DNA of 64,000 nucleotides from Macrolepiota albuminosa. Lineage: Eukaryota > Basidiomycota > Agaricomycetes > Agaricales > Agaricaceae. Under the pieces are notes generated by a model. That model saw only the letters and a program-made list of their open reading frames with translations. It was not told the origin of the DNA and ran no database searches. The stretch lies in contig JAMWFC010000087.1 of assembly GCA_027475525.1 (NCBI GenBank), positions 62,001-126,000 on the forward strand, read 5' to 3'. The position numbers and the translations under genes were made by a program. Positions 1 to 12,357 of the stretch are shown here, piece after piece; positions within the stretch are counted from its first letter, which is position 1, and every line of letters begins with the position of its first letter.

Positions 1-488
1 GGTGGCTTTCGACCCCCAAGGTGGGTTCGTTCCAGGTATGTCGTTCTCTTGCCCTCTCTGCAACTTATCATTTTACGTTATTTGTAGCTTGTCCCGATTC
101 GTCAGCAAGAGCAATGGCTTGCGACCGCGACCTTGTAACGGGACGCGAATACTCAATATATTATGATAACAAGCCCCCCGAAGAAGCTATTGACCGGACG
201 GTCAGTAAGATTAATCAAGGGTCCGTCTTCTTTTTTTTTTTGTCTTGACATGAAATATTACTTAATAGTATCGACAAGAAGGGCAAGTTCTCGAGAAAGA
301 GACTCGACGAGGAAGAAGGCGACGTTACATACATAAACACACCGCGTGTTAAATCACAAGGTGTGTTACGTTGGTGTTCCTGTTGGGATGATCGTATCAC
401 TGAGTGGATCGTTACTCAGATTACACGATATTATGACAAGTATACTGCAATGATCCGTGCAAGTTTCGAGTACAGTACGGTACTGTAG
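1..488 (+). CDS. SYF2: 3' end of pre-mRNA-splicing factor SYF2 (partial, spliced)
   Basis: This is the 3' part of a gene that enters from the left edge. Reading 2-35, 88-220, 269 to about 362 and 420-488 gives, in order, AIDRTVSKINQ, IDKKGKFSRKR, GDVTYIN and TRYYDKYTAMIRASFEYSTVL. This order and spacing match the C-terminal half of SYF2, a small nuclear protein of the Prp19-associated spliceosome. Introns 36-87 and 221-268 have GT/AG ends. Between TYIN and ITRYY the reading holds about 28 codons unlike the family. They may be partly an intron with a poor donor (363-419), or a diverged stretch. The stop is the TAG at 486-488. The N-terminal half lies outside the window. The match is from memory of the family's conserved tail, not from an alignment. 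Confidence 0.72.
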
Positions 489-736
489 ACGCAGTATCCG
501 GTGTGTCAGTTTGGTGGACATCTTGGCCTTTGATTACTCAAAGATGACAGATGTAATGTATCACTGGGATCAACGTGTACACTATCTCGAATAAGTCAAC
601 ATTTAGACAAGGATACAGATGCTCTTGAGCCACTTTTCTGAGTGATGGTCTGGATTTCCAAAGAACGACCCACTAATCTGCATCCTACTTAAAGAGTCAT
701 CTCAATACACCCTCACCCTCAACTCTACTCTCAAGC
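489..736. other. intergenic, SYF2 3' flank and promoter of the DUF2156 gene
   Basis: No coding sequence seen. A pyrimidine-rich stretch just before the ATG at 737 (ctcaccctcaactctactctc) resembles a fungal transcription start region. Confidence 0.5.
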
Positions 737-2137
737 ATGCAGCTTCCCTTGCGTATCAACAAACAACATAAGACTGATTTTTATCCGGACGACGTAGATC
801 TCGCATCCACCATCGACCTCAACCCCGCAATAGATCCCGACTATAATCCAAGTTCTACTCCAGCCATCGTCAAAGACAAAGCCGCCATCGCCAACCTCGT
901 GGCTAAGTACGGCTCGTCTAGTTCTACTGCATGGCTCGAGTTCGACAGATATCAAATATGGCGTCCGACGACCAAGATTTCAGAATCCGAATTTGTGCCT
1001 GTCCAAGGGTACATGCGTCATGACCCGTACATCTTCGCATGGGGTAACCCACTCGTGTCTGACCCAGCTGCATTACTGTCCACTGCACTGGCGTTCAAAA
1101 CATGGGTTGACGAGCAAGGTCTACGCCTGATTTGGACTTGCGTTGATCATGATCTAGAGGAGGTTCTCGCGCACCACCCGTTTGAGTGGAGCGTTGTACA
1201 CTGTATCTATGAGGATATGATAGACCCCGCGCATGTCATAGAGCTCGCGGGTCCGGACGCAGAGGGTAAGGAACATGATTCGAGGAGCACGGTAAAAGAT
1301 TTGAAGAAAAACTTGAGGCGTGCGCAGAGAGCGGCAGTACATGTATCTGAAGTCGTTGCGGACGAATGGACTCCTGACGACAAGAAGGCCGTTGAAGAGG
1401 GTATCATTGAATGGAGAAAGTCTAGGTTCGGTGTCCAGATTGCCTCAGTGGGTGTTATATCTCTCCTCAGCCTTTTTTACGTTATCTAAATCCTCTCCAA
1501 ATTCGCAGACGACTTTGGAACCATGGCTAGACTTTAAACATCGCAGGTACTGGCTCGCTCGACACGCTGGCAAGGTACCTCCTTTCTTTCAACTTCATAG
1601 ACCTATTTACTTTCCTCTCATCCAGCCCGTCGGCTTTCTCATCCTCACCCCAATCCATAATCACTCATGGCAGATTAAAAACGCCGTCTCCTTCCCCAGC
1701 GCGCCGCGCGGAACATCCGAAACGCTCATTTATACTGCCCTTTCCGATCTCTATGGAGAAAACCCGGCACCCGTTCTTTCCCCTGGTTTGACACAGCCTT
1801 CACTCCGTACAGAGAATTACGAGCGGACAACGGTGACATTCGGTATTACGGCTAGCGAGCACATGAGGCCCGTGCAGAATTTGTCAGGGTGGAAAGTGAC
1901 GTTGCTTGCGACGATTTATGGGAAGGTCGCATCTGTGGCGGGGTTGTTGAAACGTGGGGAGTTCCGGGTGAGTTGTTTAATTCTTGTGGACTTGATAAGA
2001 GGGGGTTGATGTGATTTGAATTGAATCATCAACAGAAGAAGTTTGACTCGGAGCATGAGCCGATGTATGTGTGTTATCCTCAGGAAGGTTTCGGCCTCGA
2101 TGGCGTAAATACGTTACTCAAGTTGCTGAGAAAGTAG
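737..2137 (+). CDS. DUF2156 / lysyl-phosphatidylglycerol synthase C-domain-like protein (GNAT fold), 4 exons
   Basis: Exons 737-1447, 1509-1574, 1626-1967 and 2036-2137 join in frame at GT/AG introns of 61, 51 and 68 bases to give about 406 residues. The N-terminal half carries AWLEFDRYQIWRP and YIFAWGNPLVSDP. The C-terminal half carries HRRYWLARHAGK (exon 2), VGFLILTPI (start of exon 3) and the tail FGLDGVNTLLKLLRK. This pattern fits the DUF2156 family, related to the tandem acetyltransferase-fold domain of bacterial phosphatidylglycerol lysyltransferases. Fungal members have no firmly known substrate, so an acyl- or aminoacyl-transfer role is inference from fold only. The ATG at 737 is the first in a long open exon and follows a pyrimidine-rich leader. 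The gene is convergent with the adenylating reductase downstream. Confidence 0.82.
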
Positions 2138-2506
2138 ACTTGGGTAATTCCTTATTCTTTGCCTTGCTTACATATATGTTCTCAAGGCTTTATCTGTACA
2201 TTTTAATTATGGCTTCTTACTCTATGCATTCTTAATTAAACAACAACTACATGAAACTCTTGTAATTGGTTGAAAAAAGTCACGCTGAAGCTCCCAGGAC
2301 GAAGGTAATATTGTGGGGGTCGCGAAAAATGGTCATGTGTCCTCGAAGAAGCATCAGAGGGATATGTGAAAGGGACAGAGTATAACCAGCTGTACTCGTT
2401 GGTAACAAAGGGCGCAAACATTCTTCGTGTTACATGAATAAGGATACTGCTGAAATATGAACTTTAGATAGATTGATATTATCAGGCGTATTTCAGAAAC
2501 TATAAA
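2138..2506. other. convergent intergenic region
   Basis: The 3' ends of the DUF2156 gene and of the minus-strand adenylating reductase face each other here. AT-rich stretches could hold polyadenylation signals for both. No gene seen. Confidence 0.5.
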
Positions 2507-5500
2507 TCAATTCAGAAACCCAATTGAATGCCAATAAGAGACCCAAAGCTTCGCATCATCGTCCCCAATCTGCTGCAAATTTTCAGATCTCATGAATTTA
2601 CTCATACGCTGAACTTTCTCAGTCGATAGATTTGGAAGTCCACCGGCTTCGCCCTGGCCGGCAGAGTCATCGGCGTCCGTGTTCGCGTAACGACGGAAGA
2701 ACTCGAGTAACTTGATTGCCGGCTGAAGAATTCGTTTCATACCTTTTTATTTTCCCGTTGAAATTGGAGAAAGTACGTACAATATCTACCCAGGTTCCTA
2801 CAGTTGCTTCCTCGGCATGTTTCTCGAGGATCGACAACCATTGTCTTAACGGAACAAGCTTGAGGTCATGACCAAGAATATCGGCGATAGCCTTCGTAAT
2901 GCTCCTTATGATGGCACTTTGTTGAATAGGCCGAGGGTGTACTAGATTCAAAGCTCGCGGGAGGGGAGTTGAGTGGTTGCTCAGCGCAATGTCAACAATG
3001 GTAGCTGAAATGGTTTCTGCATAGAGCCACGATACAATCTATAGATAATCAGAAATTCGATGTTGGAGATTAATGATAAGACGCACCCCAGAAGAAACAG
3101 GGATGGCGCCCAGTGATACACTTGATTTGACCAAAATGGGGAACCATTCAGTGGCGGGCCACACACCCCTGGGGGGTCCACCAATGATCTGGCCAAGTCT
3201 GAAAGTTAGGGCTTGTAAGCCACTCTTAAGAAGCAACTAATCCAAAGCGAATCAGTATTCTTATTACATCAACTCCATATGGCTCACCCTCTCTGCGACA
3301 TGCTTTGCCTCGCCGTATCCGCTTCCGAGCGCGACGGTAACATCTTCCATAGCGTCTTCCGGCACTGATCCCTTTGACTTGTCCCAATTGTTAACAGCGC
3401 CGATAGAAGAAACAAACAAGAAACGGGAATCAAGAGGTTTCGGGCCCGACCTGACAAGATCGGTAAAGTGGCGGGTACCGAGGATGTTCGGTTCGTATGA
3501 CTCCAGCGAGAGGTTAAAGTCAAGTCGCCAGGCATTGTGTATCACGACGTTGACGGTTTGGCACAGCTAGTACCGCGTCAGGTCAGACTGCTATTAGTGT
3601 GTATAGTTGCTTTACCAGGCTATACAAATCTTGGACCAAGCCCAGATTAGGCTTTGCCGCATCGCCAGAAATGAACGTCAACTTCCCGCTCTTCAACAAT
3701 GCAATGTCAAGTCCAACTTCCGCAAACTTCTCCGAATGTCGTTGAAGAAGAGTCTTCGTACCATTCTCTGGAGGTCGGTTGTATGCGTACACCTTCTCGA
3801 CACGACAATCTTCCAATAACCTCGCAAGAATATATGAACCAAGGTTACCAGTTGAGCCCGTGAGGAGGACAATCACCGGCGACGCAACGCTTGACTGTGA
3901 GGACGGTAGAGGAACATCGAAGCCGGAGGAATATTTAGTGATCATTGCTTCCATTGCGAATGCGTCTCGTGAAGCTACATCGCTTTGCAAATCACCTCGA
4001 AAGTTGATGAGGGAAGAAATGAAGGCAGCAAGATCATTGATGACAGGGAAGGAGTAAACCAGGTTCTGGGACAAGCTTTTCGCTACTTCATGGTGGTTTG
4101 GATCCTTTGAACGGCGCAAAACTTTGACGATACGCAGACGCAATGATGCTGCGTATAAGCTACATCCAAACGCTCAGCACAAGAAGATAAGATCGCTTGA
4201 CGCTTGCCTATCAAATCCCTGTTGAAAAAGATCTAATGAAGGGTTGATAGTGGCACAAGGAGCAATATCTGAAGCTTGTTCAAGAAGCCACGTATGGAAG
4301 TCTATCTCGGACCAAGAGGCTGGAGAAAGACCTTCGCCAGCAGCAGCTTCTACATCGCGATACCTGGATAGAACACAACCTTCTATGAAGGCTTAAAAAT
4401 TTCACCCTAATCACTTGTACCTACAGTGCATTAATCTCTTCCTCATAAAGCTTTATTGCCGCTTTTCGCGCGATTGTACCTTTCGGGGTGAGAGGTAATG
4501 GTTTCCCCCTAGACGTGATAAGGATCATCTCCTTGAAAATCCTGCTGTGGGTGGGAGCGATGCTGTTAGCTTCTTCAATGGTTGGCCTGTTTGTATGAGT
4601 GCTTGATCAATGGATACAGAAGAAAGAACCGGATTTACCAGAGCTCATTACGCAAAGACGCGAGCTGAGCATAATCCGCAACATTAATTTCTCTTCCAGG
4701 CTCTAGTTCGATGAGGATTCCAGCCTGATCTCGCTCGCGACCGAAGACAACTGACCCACGTACACTATCGATGGTGAATGATCAGTATTTGGGTTTTTAG
4801 TTGAATGACCTACAGTGGGTTACTAATAACTATAGCTTCAATAGGTGCCGGAACGGTTTTTTCTCCTGAAGAGTGAACGATTACGTCGTCAATGCGACCG
4901 ACACTTCGAAAAAAAATTGTGGTATAGGAAGAGAACCAGTACTAAAAGGACATAGGAGGCTTACACCTTCCAAAGACCATTTTTGGTAGGATGGGGACGC
5001 CACAAATCCGACGTCGCGTAACCGGGAACGTCAGGAAGATTGTTAACCATGGTCTGGTGATTCTTATGCGACTGTGAAAGAGAAATAAAGACTAAACACA
5101 TTGAAATGATTCAAACACACACCAGTAACTGTAATTCAAATGTCCCATCCCCCTGGGGCACCCAACGTGGGTTCATTTGGTCATTGAGTTGCATATATTC
5201 CCAGTCCTTTGGATCCTTATCGGGAGATGGTAGAAATGTGGTGTTTATCCCAAATTCAGTTCCGCCATACGTCACATTAAGTTTGACTCCTGCATCAACA
5301 AGCAAATCACCCATTTTCGGTGCCAAGGGCCCGCCACCATATATCTACTTATGATATATGTGACGATTAAATGGCTGATTCTAAGATGGAACGTACAGCA
5401 TGTTTCAAGGTCTTTAAGTACCTCACAGCCTCAGGCGACGTAGCCCAGAATTGATAAAGAGTGGGAAAAGCAACTAGAACGTTTGATTTGGTAAGTTTCA

Positions 5501-6477
5501 TGTGCTCGAGAATGTTCTCTGGGGAAGGTACAATTGGTGGTAGTGGTTTAGGAAGAGCTGAATTGGGTGGATAGACCGCAATGGAGAACACTCCGTATAC
5601 TGCTGTGAAGAGTTGCATGGCCACACCGAAAGCATGAAACGGCGGCATGGACATGCAACCTATGGTGAGACGAGGATTGTGGATATCCAGGTAATCTGGA
5701 AAGTTGAGATGGGCAAAGTTTCTTTCCAGTGATGTAGCAGCAAAAAACGTACTAGAATACGCCCCAACTTGCCAATGTTTCCAAAAGATGTGAGTTATAG
5801 GGATGGGTCGCGGATTTCCAGTGCTACCCGAGGAATGAAGGTAAAGACAGAGGTCATCTTTAGTTGGCCGTTGAGTAGCTTGAGGATAAAATTGGAAAGG
5901 ATGCTCTACGGTCTCATGTGCGAGGTAAGGATACACAGATGCTATTGAAGGCATCTCCTCTATTCGTAGCTCATTGGCTAATGGGGTGCCGGTGATGTGA
6001 GATTTAATGGAATCAATTAAAGGCCTCAAGTAAGCATGAGTGGTTAATAGTCGACGACACGACGTCTTCGTAAGGAGCTCAATTATTGCTCCAGTAGAAT
6101 TGCGGGGTGAGACAGCTAAAGGCTATACGACAAGAATCGGTAAGAATATTAAGCCAGAAAAAAAAAAACAATGTATTCACCACACAACCAGCTACGATTA
6201 AACCAGCAACAAGTGCCTGGTACAAGACGGTATCAGCTCGCAGGATGAGGGCAACAACTTCACCGTCAACACCGTTGCGGTTGGGACGTAAGAGATGGGC
6301 AACACGATGGGCCGCCCTACCAAACTCAAAATGTGTGATGACCTTGATCCCGCTGGGAACAGAAGAATCCGCAAAAGTATACAACGGCTGAGCCGCATTG
6401 TGAGCCATGTTGAACTGGAGAGCATCGTGTATAGAAAAATTCTCGTGAAGAATCGGTAGGATAGGTGGATTGTACAT
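2507..6477 (-). CDS. NRPS-like adenylation-thiolation-reductase enzyme (carboxylic acid / aminoadipate reductase type), many exons
   Basis: Minus-strand exons run from the ATG at 6477 to the TGA at 2507-2509. The adenylation domain covers the first half: the core P-loop LYLHSSGSTGNPRPIPITH near 5810-5860, then NVTYGGTEFG near 5255-5285 and VGRIDDVIVHSSGEKT near 4860-4910. The carrier domain follows with LFQQGFDSL; its serine is the phosphopantetheine site and is split by an intron at 4160-4207. The reductase domain has the NADP loop TGSTGNLGSYIL near 3840-3880 and the YGEAK form of the SDR YxxxK motif near 3310-3330. Family knowledge: such enzymes activate an acid with ATP, load it on the carrier and release it with NADPH as aldehyde or alcohol. 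The substrate cannot be read from sequence. No condensation domain is seen. No frame break was noticed in the exons followed. Confidence 0.88.
4160..4207 (-). other. GC-AG intron inside the carrier-protein serine codon
   Basis: On the minus strand the exon ends ..GGA TTT GAT AG and the next bases are gcaagc; no GT donor fits here. The intron ends in gtag. Splicing rebuilds AGC, the phosphopantetheine serine of GFDSL, and keeps the long downstream frame open. Length is 48 bases, usual for this window. Confidence 0.7.
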
Positions 6478-7432
6478 GTTGTCTGTAAGATGAGAGGAGA
6501 ATGCACTCGGCCCCTAAATAACCCTCTTGAAGGGGAACCATCACTGCCGAAGCATTGACCACGTCATACTATTATGCTCATGCGGCAACCCATGTACGAC
6601 TGTGACGCGGAGATTTTCAGGTCTCTGACATACTGGAACATCTTTTAAGAACATTTTCCTCCTAATAAAGTTAGTTTCATCCTGACTGACATGGCACATT
6701 GAAACGAATCATATTGACGCGATAACATGTATGAGAAAAAGACGTACCAGTGCTTGGAGTACATAGTAGTTCTCCGATCGATTGGTATAATGGTTCAGTG
6801 TCCCTAAGCTTAAGATAAAATACCGCGTAACAATGTTTGGACACGTTTGCTCAGAGCAATGCTTCGGGCTCATTAGCAGGCCCCGAGCCCAATAGTGAGC
6901 AACCAGTCCAAAGATATATTTTTCCAGAGTGGAATTCTTGAGAGTCACCAGCTAGCGTCTGATTTAACCTTGTAAGACGTCCAACGGAGCTTAATGTGAA
7001 TCTTCTCCACATGACTTCTGGAAATTTGCCCGTGGGAAACTGTCAGCCAGAGATTCATATATAGCTAGGCTTAATGTGTACGGTGATGGAGCTGGGTTCT
7101 GGCCGAATCTGTTTGTCACAATCTGTGGGAACGGATATAAGTCATATGACGGTCGGCATCTCGTATCCTTTTTACCGATTCCATTTTGTAGAAGGAGTCC
7201 GTATACATCAAAATCTGGCTGTTCCTGGATGGATCCTAACCACTATTCTCCACACTGTAGAACGGGAAAGTTGCCATGTCATGGACTTACGATGCATTGC
7301 GCCACCATTAAAAATCAAAAAATCGACACAGCCCTATGACACAGCCCACAAGTGACGTCAACTGATATCTCCGGGGCGCAAGTCTTATATACTTCCCTCA
7401 GCAGCTTGATTATGCTATGTAATAACACCTTC
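6478..7432. other. 955-base divergent promoter region
   Basis: Region between the start codons of the minus-strand reductase (6477) and the plus-strand hydrolase (7433). The open frames in it are short and have no recognisable motif. I see no repeat or RNA gene; it presumably holds both promoters. Confidence 0.5.
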
Positions 7433-8936
7433 ATGTCTGCTCACGAGTGCCGCCCTTACCCTCATCATGCTCACCTCCCTCTCGCTCACCAACCACTAAA
7501 AGCACTTTATGTCTTCCAACGGCTTTCCACAACTCTAGCCTTGGTGCCTTGCTGGACGCTTTATTACTCGGTTCTCCCAAAATCATCTCGTCCAAGGGAA
7601 TCGTGGTCGCTACGACAGATTATCAACGTCAAATTCACCCGTAGGATATACAAGATTACAGAGGTAGCAGGCGTCACTTGGGAAACTCGAGATCCCCAGT
7701 CAGAACCTCCAGCGAAATCACTCAAGGAGACTCGCTTCGAATGGGCAGAACCTCTTCCAGAACACCTTAGAACAGGTATCTTGGCTGGAGTAACGAACTT
7801 TACTCGTGTAGGTTGTTACATCTGGCCGAGAGAACCTCCACAAAAACTAGGGAGGGATAGTAAAGGTAAAAGTCACGCCATTTCGCATTTTGTTACTGTT
7901 CTGATGTTGACTTGTTAAGATATACCCATCATTGGCATCTTCATGCATGGCGGAGGCTACTGCCACATGTCTGCCCATGAAAGTTCTCGAACTTCTAGGA
8001 TACCCAGGAAATTGATGAAGGCAAGGATCCTTCCTCAAGATTTTGCGAAATTTTGATCATCATATCGTCTACACACAGGAAGGACACATGTCAGAAATAT
8101 ATTCGGTTGAATACCGGCTGGTACAACACGCCTCTTTCCCCGCCGCTGTGCAGGACGCAGCGACAGTATATGCTCACGTTGTGCAACGTTATCAGGATCA
8201 TGAACCGTTTAAGATCATTCTCATCGGTGACAGTTCAGGAGGCAACCTTGTTCTCGCCCTCACAAGGTGGTTGCGTGACGAAGGAACACTACGCATGCCG
8301 GATGGCCTACTCCTCCTCTCAGTGCGTATGGTAGCTCACCTTGACCATATCTATATAAAATGATTATAACAGCCTTCCTGCGACATCTCCCACGCGCTGC
8401 CCGATACCCCATCCTCCTACATCCCTCGGCCAAACGCAAAAACAGATTATCTCACAGACACCCCTGAACCCCGCGCGCTCCTCCAACGTGCGTTCCTCGG
8501 CTTTACTCATTCTTGCACAGACAAGGCGGAACATGAACGACTCATGCAAATCGCACACTCCGAATACGTCTCGCCATGTTCTCCTCGCGTGCTTCAGGAA
8601 TGGTCGCACTCGGACATCCCAAGCGACCTCGACCCGTGTCCAGAGGATGCATCGGCCAGCACCCTCAGTGTCGAGGACTTACCGTATCGCCCTTGTAAGC
8701 TATTCGAGAATTTTCCTCGTACGCTGCTCATGGTTGGAGATGCGGAGAGATTGGTGAAGGAAGTGAAGTGTTTGGAAGAAGCGATGCTGAGGGACAACGT
8801 GGATGTAAAGGCGCATTGGATGGAGGATGCGGTTCATGATGCCTTGATAATTGCAAATGGATGGTGGGATAAGAAGGTTGTGAAGAAGGCATGGGAAATC
8901 ATCGGGGAATGGACAAACGAGTTCGAGCGCAATTGA
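7433..8936 (+). CDS. alpha/beta hydrolase, hormone-sensitive-lipase family, 4 exons
   Basis: Exons 7433-7865, 7920-8020, 8079-8321 and 8373-8936 join in frame to about 446 residues. An N-terminal hydrophobic stretch near residues 23-50 (ALYVFQRLSTTLALVPCWTL) may anchor it in a membrane. Exon 2 has the oxyanion-hole motif MHGGGY. Exon 3 has the nucleophile elbow GDSSGGN. Exon 4 has MVGDAERL, near the expected acid residue, and EDAVHDAL, with the likely catalytic histidine. This is the alpha/beta hydrolase fold-3 layout; esters are hydrolysed, substrate unknown. Intron 2 (8021-8078) starts with GC, not GT; that choice keeps the frame. A shortened second copy of exons 3-4 lies at 46957-47780 and carries four extra codons (SHKF region) that are missing here. 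Confidence 0.85.
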
Positions 8937-9516
8937 TACGTTATATTTAAAAGTCGGAAACAATGGACGGTATTTCAGCTGGAAATTTTAGTATATGAGA
9001 GTTTTTAAGGTAGCTGTCGGTCAAGCTCTATTGATCGTAAATACTTCCTTCGTTTGGGAAGCTATAGAGATAAATTTGTATTACGATACATAAGAACCGA
9101 TTGTGTGAAAGGGGTGACATTAAGACATCGAAGACGATAAATATGGTACTGAATGCAAGATGAGAAGAGAGTGTGTATCATCTTCCCATATTCTTCTCTA
9201 CATGGCCATGAGACTACGTAGCCCGATGACATGTTTACCTTGACATATTTTGCACCTTTCCTGGTTTTTAAGCTTCCTATATTTCCTCAACATAAATTAC
9301 CTTTTCCTTTATTAATGCATGGTATGCATGGTTGAACCTTTGGTTTGAATCACTCCTGTAAGGCACACACGTGCTCTTCTGTAATGTCTCCAGGGTTCAA
9401 CCTGATTGAGCCCTTTGTTAGAAATCAGACCTAAGAATACGTATTAGTTTATTCTACGGCACAGTCAGTAATTTTGTAATATCAAAGGGGATGGGCCGCT
9501 GCGACGCACGGCGAGA
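8937..9516. other. hydrolase 3' flank, duplicated downstream
   Basis: No gene. About 8937-9285 is closely similar to 47781-48085, after the hydrolase fragment (shared stretches such as aggtagctgtcggtcaa and tgtgtgaaaggggtgacatt). Similarity fades near 9285-9300. This marks the left part of the break where the transposon island entered. Confidence 0.65.
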
Positions 9517-10188
9517 CCGAGGTCTACGCGGCTGGGTGTTATGGGAGGCGACGTGGCAGTGCCAGTGTGACAGCGCTAGCGTGACGTGCCAGCGCGGCAA
9601 TACAGTGCAGGCTAGCTCACGACATAGGGAGAAATCGAGACCGTATTTGTGTGTATATCGGTATATAGATTGTACGTATTGCTGTCCGTAAGCATAATTC
9701 GAAAAAAATAGTCCGTAAATGTATAAAAAAAAAACGTATAAATTCGAAAATTGTAATGTTCATTTATCTTTGTCGTCCCTGTACGCGTAGAACGTGTTGA
9801 CGTCGACACGACCGCCGTACAAGAACAGGTACATCCCTGTGCGACGCGGTTTCGAGTTCCTGGCCTGTAAAGAGGTTCTATACGGCGTAACACGCTAAAA
9901 ACAGGCAACGAACCTGATCTTGCCTGTTGAATAGCTTAACCCTCCCCATCATCTCCTTGCAGCGCGTGAATGCTCGAATAACGAGCGCGCGCGCTGACCT
10001 AGCCGTATGTTAGTCATATAGAGCCAAAAAAAAGGCACGAAGGTACGTACTTCATACCCTGAACCACACCAGTCCCTTTGCCTTCACTTTTTTCGAATTT
10101 ATTCGACGAGTCGTCGTCGACAGACCGGGAAACAGCGTGGGAGGATTCATCGGAAGTTGACAAGTGATTCATGGACGGTGTTAGGGCG

Positions 10189-10342
10189 AAAATGACGTTT
10201 AATGTGTAGAGTTCAGCTTGAGCAAGGTTGAGCAATGTCTGGCACAGTGTGACGGTCTGCGTCACAAAATGACGTTTAATGTGTAGAGTTCAGCTTGAGC
10301 AAGGTTGAGCAATGTCTGGCACAGTGTGATGGTCTGCGTCAC
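10189..10342. repeat. 77-base tandem duplication (1 of 12)
   Basis: 10189-10265 is repeated at 10266-10342 with one C/T difference. Period is exactly 77. Confidence 0.9.
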
Positions 10343-10815
10343 GCGTAACAACACTTATACGCATCAGCGTCGCTCGCCTTGGCTCTTGAACAGCCAACGT
10401 TGGCCCCCCTCGTCGTCCTTGGAGCGTCCGCACGCGAGGTGAAGAGGTTCTTCATGACCTAAAATCGAAATTGTGAGTTCAATGTCTGGCACGCCGTGAT
10501 GGTCCGAATCACGCGTGACAGCCACTAATACGCATCAGCGTCGCTCGCGTTGGCTTTTAGACAGCCTACGTTTGGCCCACTCGTCGTCCTTGAAGCGTCC
10601 GCACGCGAGTTGCATATGTTATTAATATCCTAGAATAGAAATAATCAGTTCAGGGTGCGGATAAAAGTCCTACGTAACAGTTGACGACGAAACCCCGCCC
10701 GGGCATCCGCGTCGCTCCCGTTAGCTTGTCATTAGCCCCCACGTCGTCCTTGGAGCATACGCACGTGAGCTGGGGCTTTAATGCACGTACTGTAGTCGAA
10801 ATGGTGAGTTCGGGT
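10310..10815. repeat. degenerate tandem repeat, about 170-base unit, three copies
   Basis: Copies start near 10310, 10481 and 10651. Each carries gcatcMgcgtcgctc, then a ctcgtcgtccttg(g/a)agcgt-like stretch and a gcacg(c/t)gag box in the same order. Divergence rises to the right, so the third copy is the most decayed. Confidence 0.7.
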
Positions 10816-11221
10816 GCCGTTAACAAGTCCGACGCAGCCTTTCCTCATAAATACCCGCCCACGCATCAGTAGTGGGAAAGGTTCTCGTTGTTCAGGCAGC
10901 AGGTGGCAAACGGGAGAGGGTAGGTTTGTTGTCCATGATAGATATATTTCGAGTGTCCTGTAAATCCCGAGGAGTGCGTGATAATAGCATTCGAATCGTC
11001 GTGCTTCAAACTCGTGTACATAGAGCGTATTGTGATATATTTCCTGTCATGGTCAAGGGTCAGGAGGTCGTCGTTTCCAGGTCGTCGTTTCCAGGTCGTC
11101 GTTTCCAAGAGCGTGTACAGAGGTTGGTACAAGAATTGAGCCTTCTGAGAGAATATAATGTAGTAAGATGAGTTGTCACCAGTGCCAGTCTGGACGCCGA
11201 AGGTATGGCTGGGATGATGCG

Positions 11222-11375
11222 AAGCAGTGAATTCTACAGGCTCTAGCACAGATTTAGCACCAAGAGGATGGTCCTGGCCATACCCAAGGGTTATGCGCAA
11301 GCAGTGAATTCTACAGGCTCTAGCACAGATTTAGCACCAAGAGGATGGTCCTGGCCATACCCAAGGGTTATGCGG
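11222..11375. repeat. 77-base tandem duplication (2 of 12)
   Basis: 11222-11297 recurs at 11299-11374. Offset is 77. A third, diverged piece of the same motif follows near 11380-11430. Confidence 0.92.
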
Positions 11376-12357
11376 GTTCTACAGCTCTAGCACAGATTTA
11401 ACACCCAGATGATGGTTTTGGCCATACCTACGCTTTTTACCGTCATAATTTGCCAATGTTAAATAGAAACCAACTTGTGTAAATGGTTTTCTTCTCTGCT
11501 GCATTCTGGAACAGAGATGGAGAGTAGAATATTGAAGGCAAGAAATAGAAACGGTGACTCCGATCCCTCGACATCTAGTAGGATAATTAAGAATATACAT
11601 ATGTTAGTTATTGAAGAAATGGAAGGGACAACCTCGAACCTCTGTCAACATCGAATCGGGGCTTTTCATTTTTCGTCTGAATCGGGTCTGATGAGACCCT
11701 GTTGAGTTTCTACTCGTAATTCAGCGGATAAAACGGTATCGTGGGTAGATAAGCTGTGTCGCCTGCTTCGCCGCGGTGCAGGCGGAATACGAATGCGTCT
11801 GTGGGGGGAAGGGGAAGTGAGTAAGTTTTTATTTTTCTTAGATGGATGAGACGTAGGATATTCAACCACCAGCTTCAAAGCTTACATTCAGCTGTAATCC
11901 AACGACGTCAATGCTATCAAACATGGAAAGAATCAATAAGAACGAACTGTACCGTAGTACTGGACACGTAGAGCCCTTCATCTATATGCTGGCTTTACCC
12001 ACATTTGGGATTGGCTGCATATGACCCGCCAGTGGGACTATATGGATTTCTTAGAACATATAATCGTGCGGGTGGAGGAGACATACCTAGCACTTTGAAT
12101 GCCAGCAACGCATGCTTGAGACTCCATGGCTGACAAACGATACTGCTCACGGTTACACGGAGATTGCCGCAGAGCTGTCATGTCACGTTATCTAAAATCT
12201 TCCTTCTAGAATAATCCGCTGGTTCCAGAAACATGTTCCATCAGAAAGTGCCAGGTCGTAGCTCCAGCAGCGGATGACAAATGAATGTGTATGTTTATCG
12301 TTGTTGTATGATTCGTGTTTGATTGTTCAAATCCGTTCTTGTTCTTCAATTGTCACC

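Larger units (their letters stand above)
9528..12357. other. non-coding left arm of the composite element
   Basis: No convincing gene. The stretch holds GC-rich degenerate repeats (10310-10815), a second repeat family (11222-11460), a triplicated caggtcgtcgtttcc near 11075-11107, and two 77-base tandem duplications. Open frames here are short and have no family motifs. Confidence 0.55.

Noticed and set aside
6709..6948. Possible small gene in the reductase-hydrolase promoter region
   Set aside because: Short, without recognisable domain or splice partners.
9612..9908. 98-codon minus-strand frame at the left arm of the composite
   Set aside because: Composition is repetitive and AT-rich at one end; no family resemblance.
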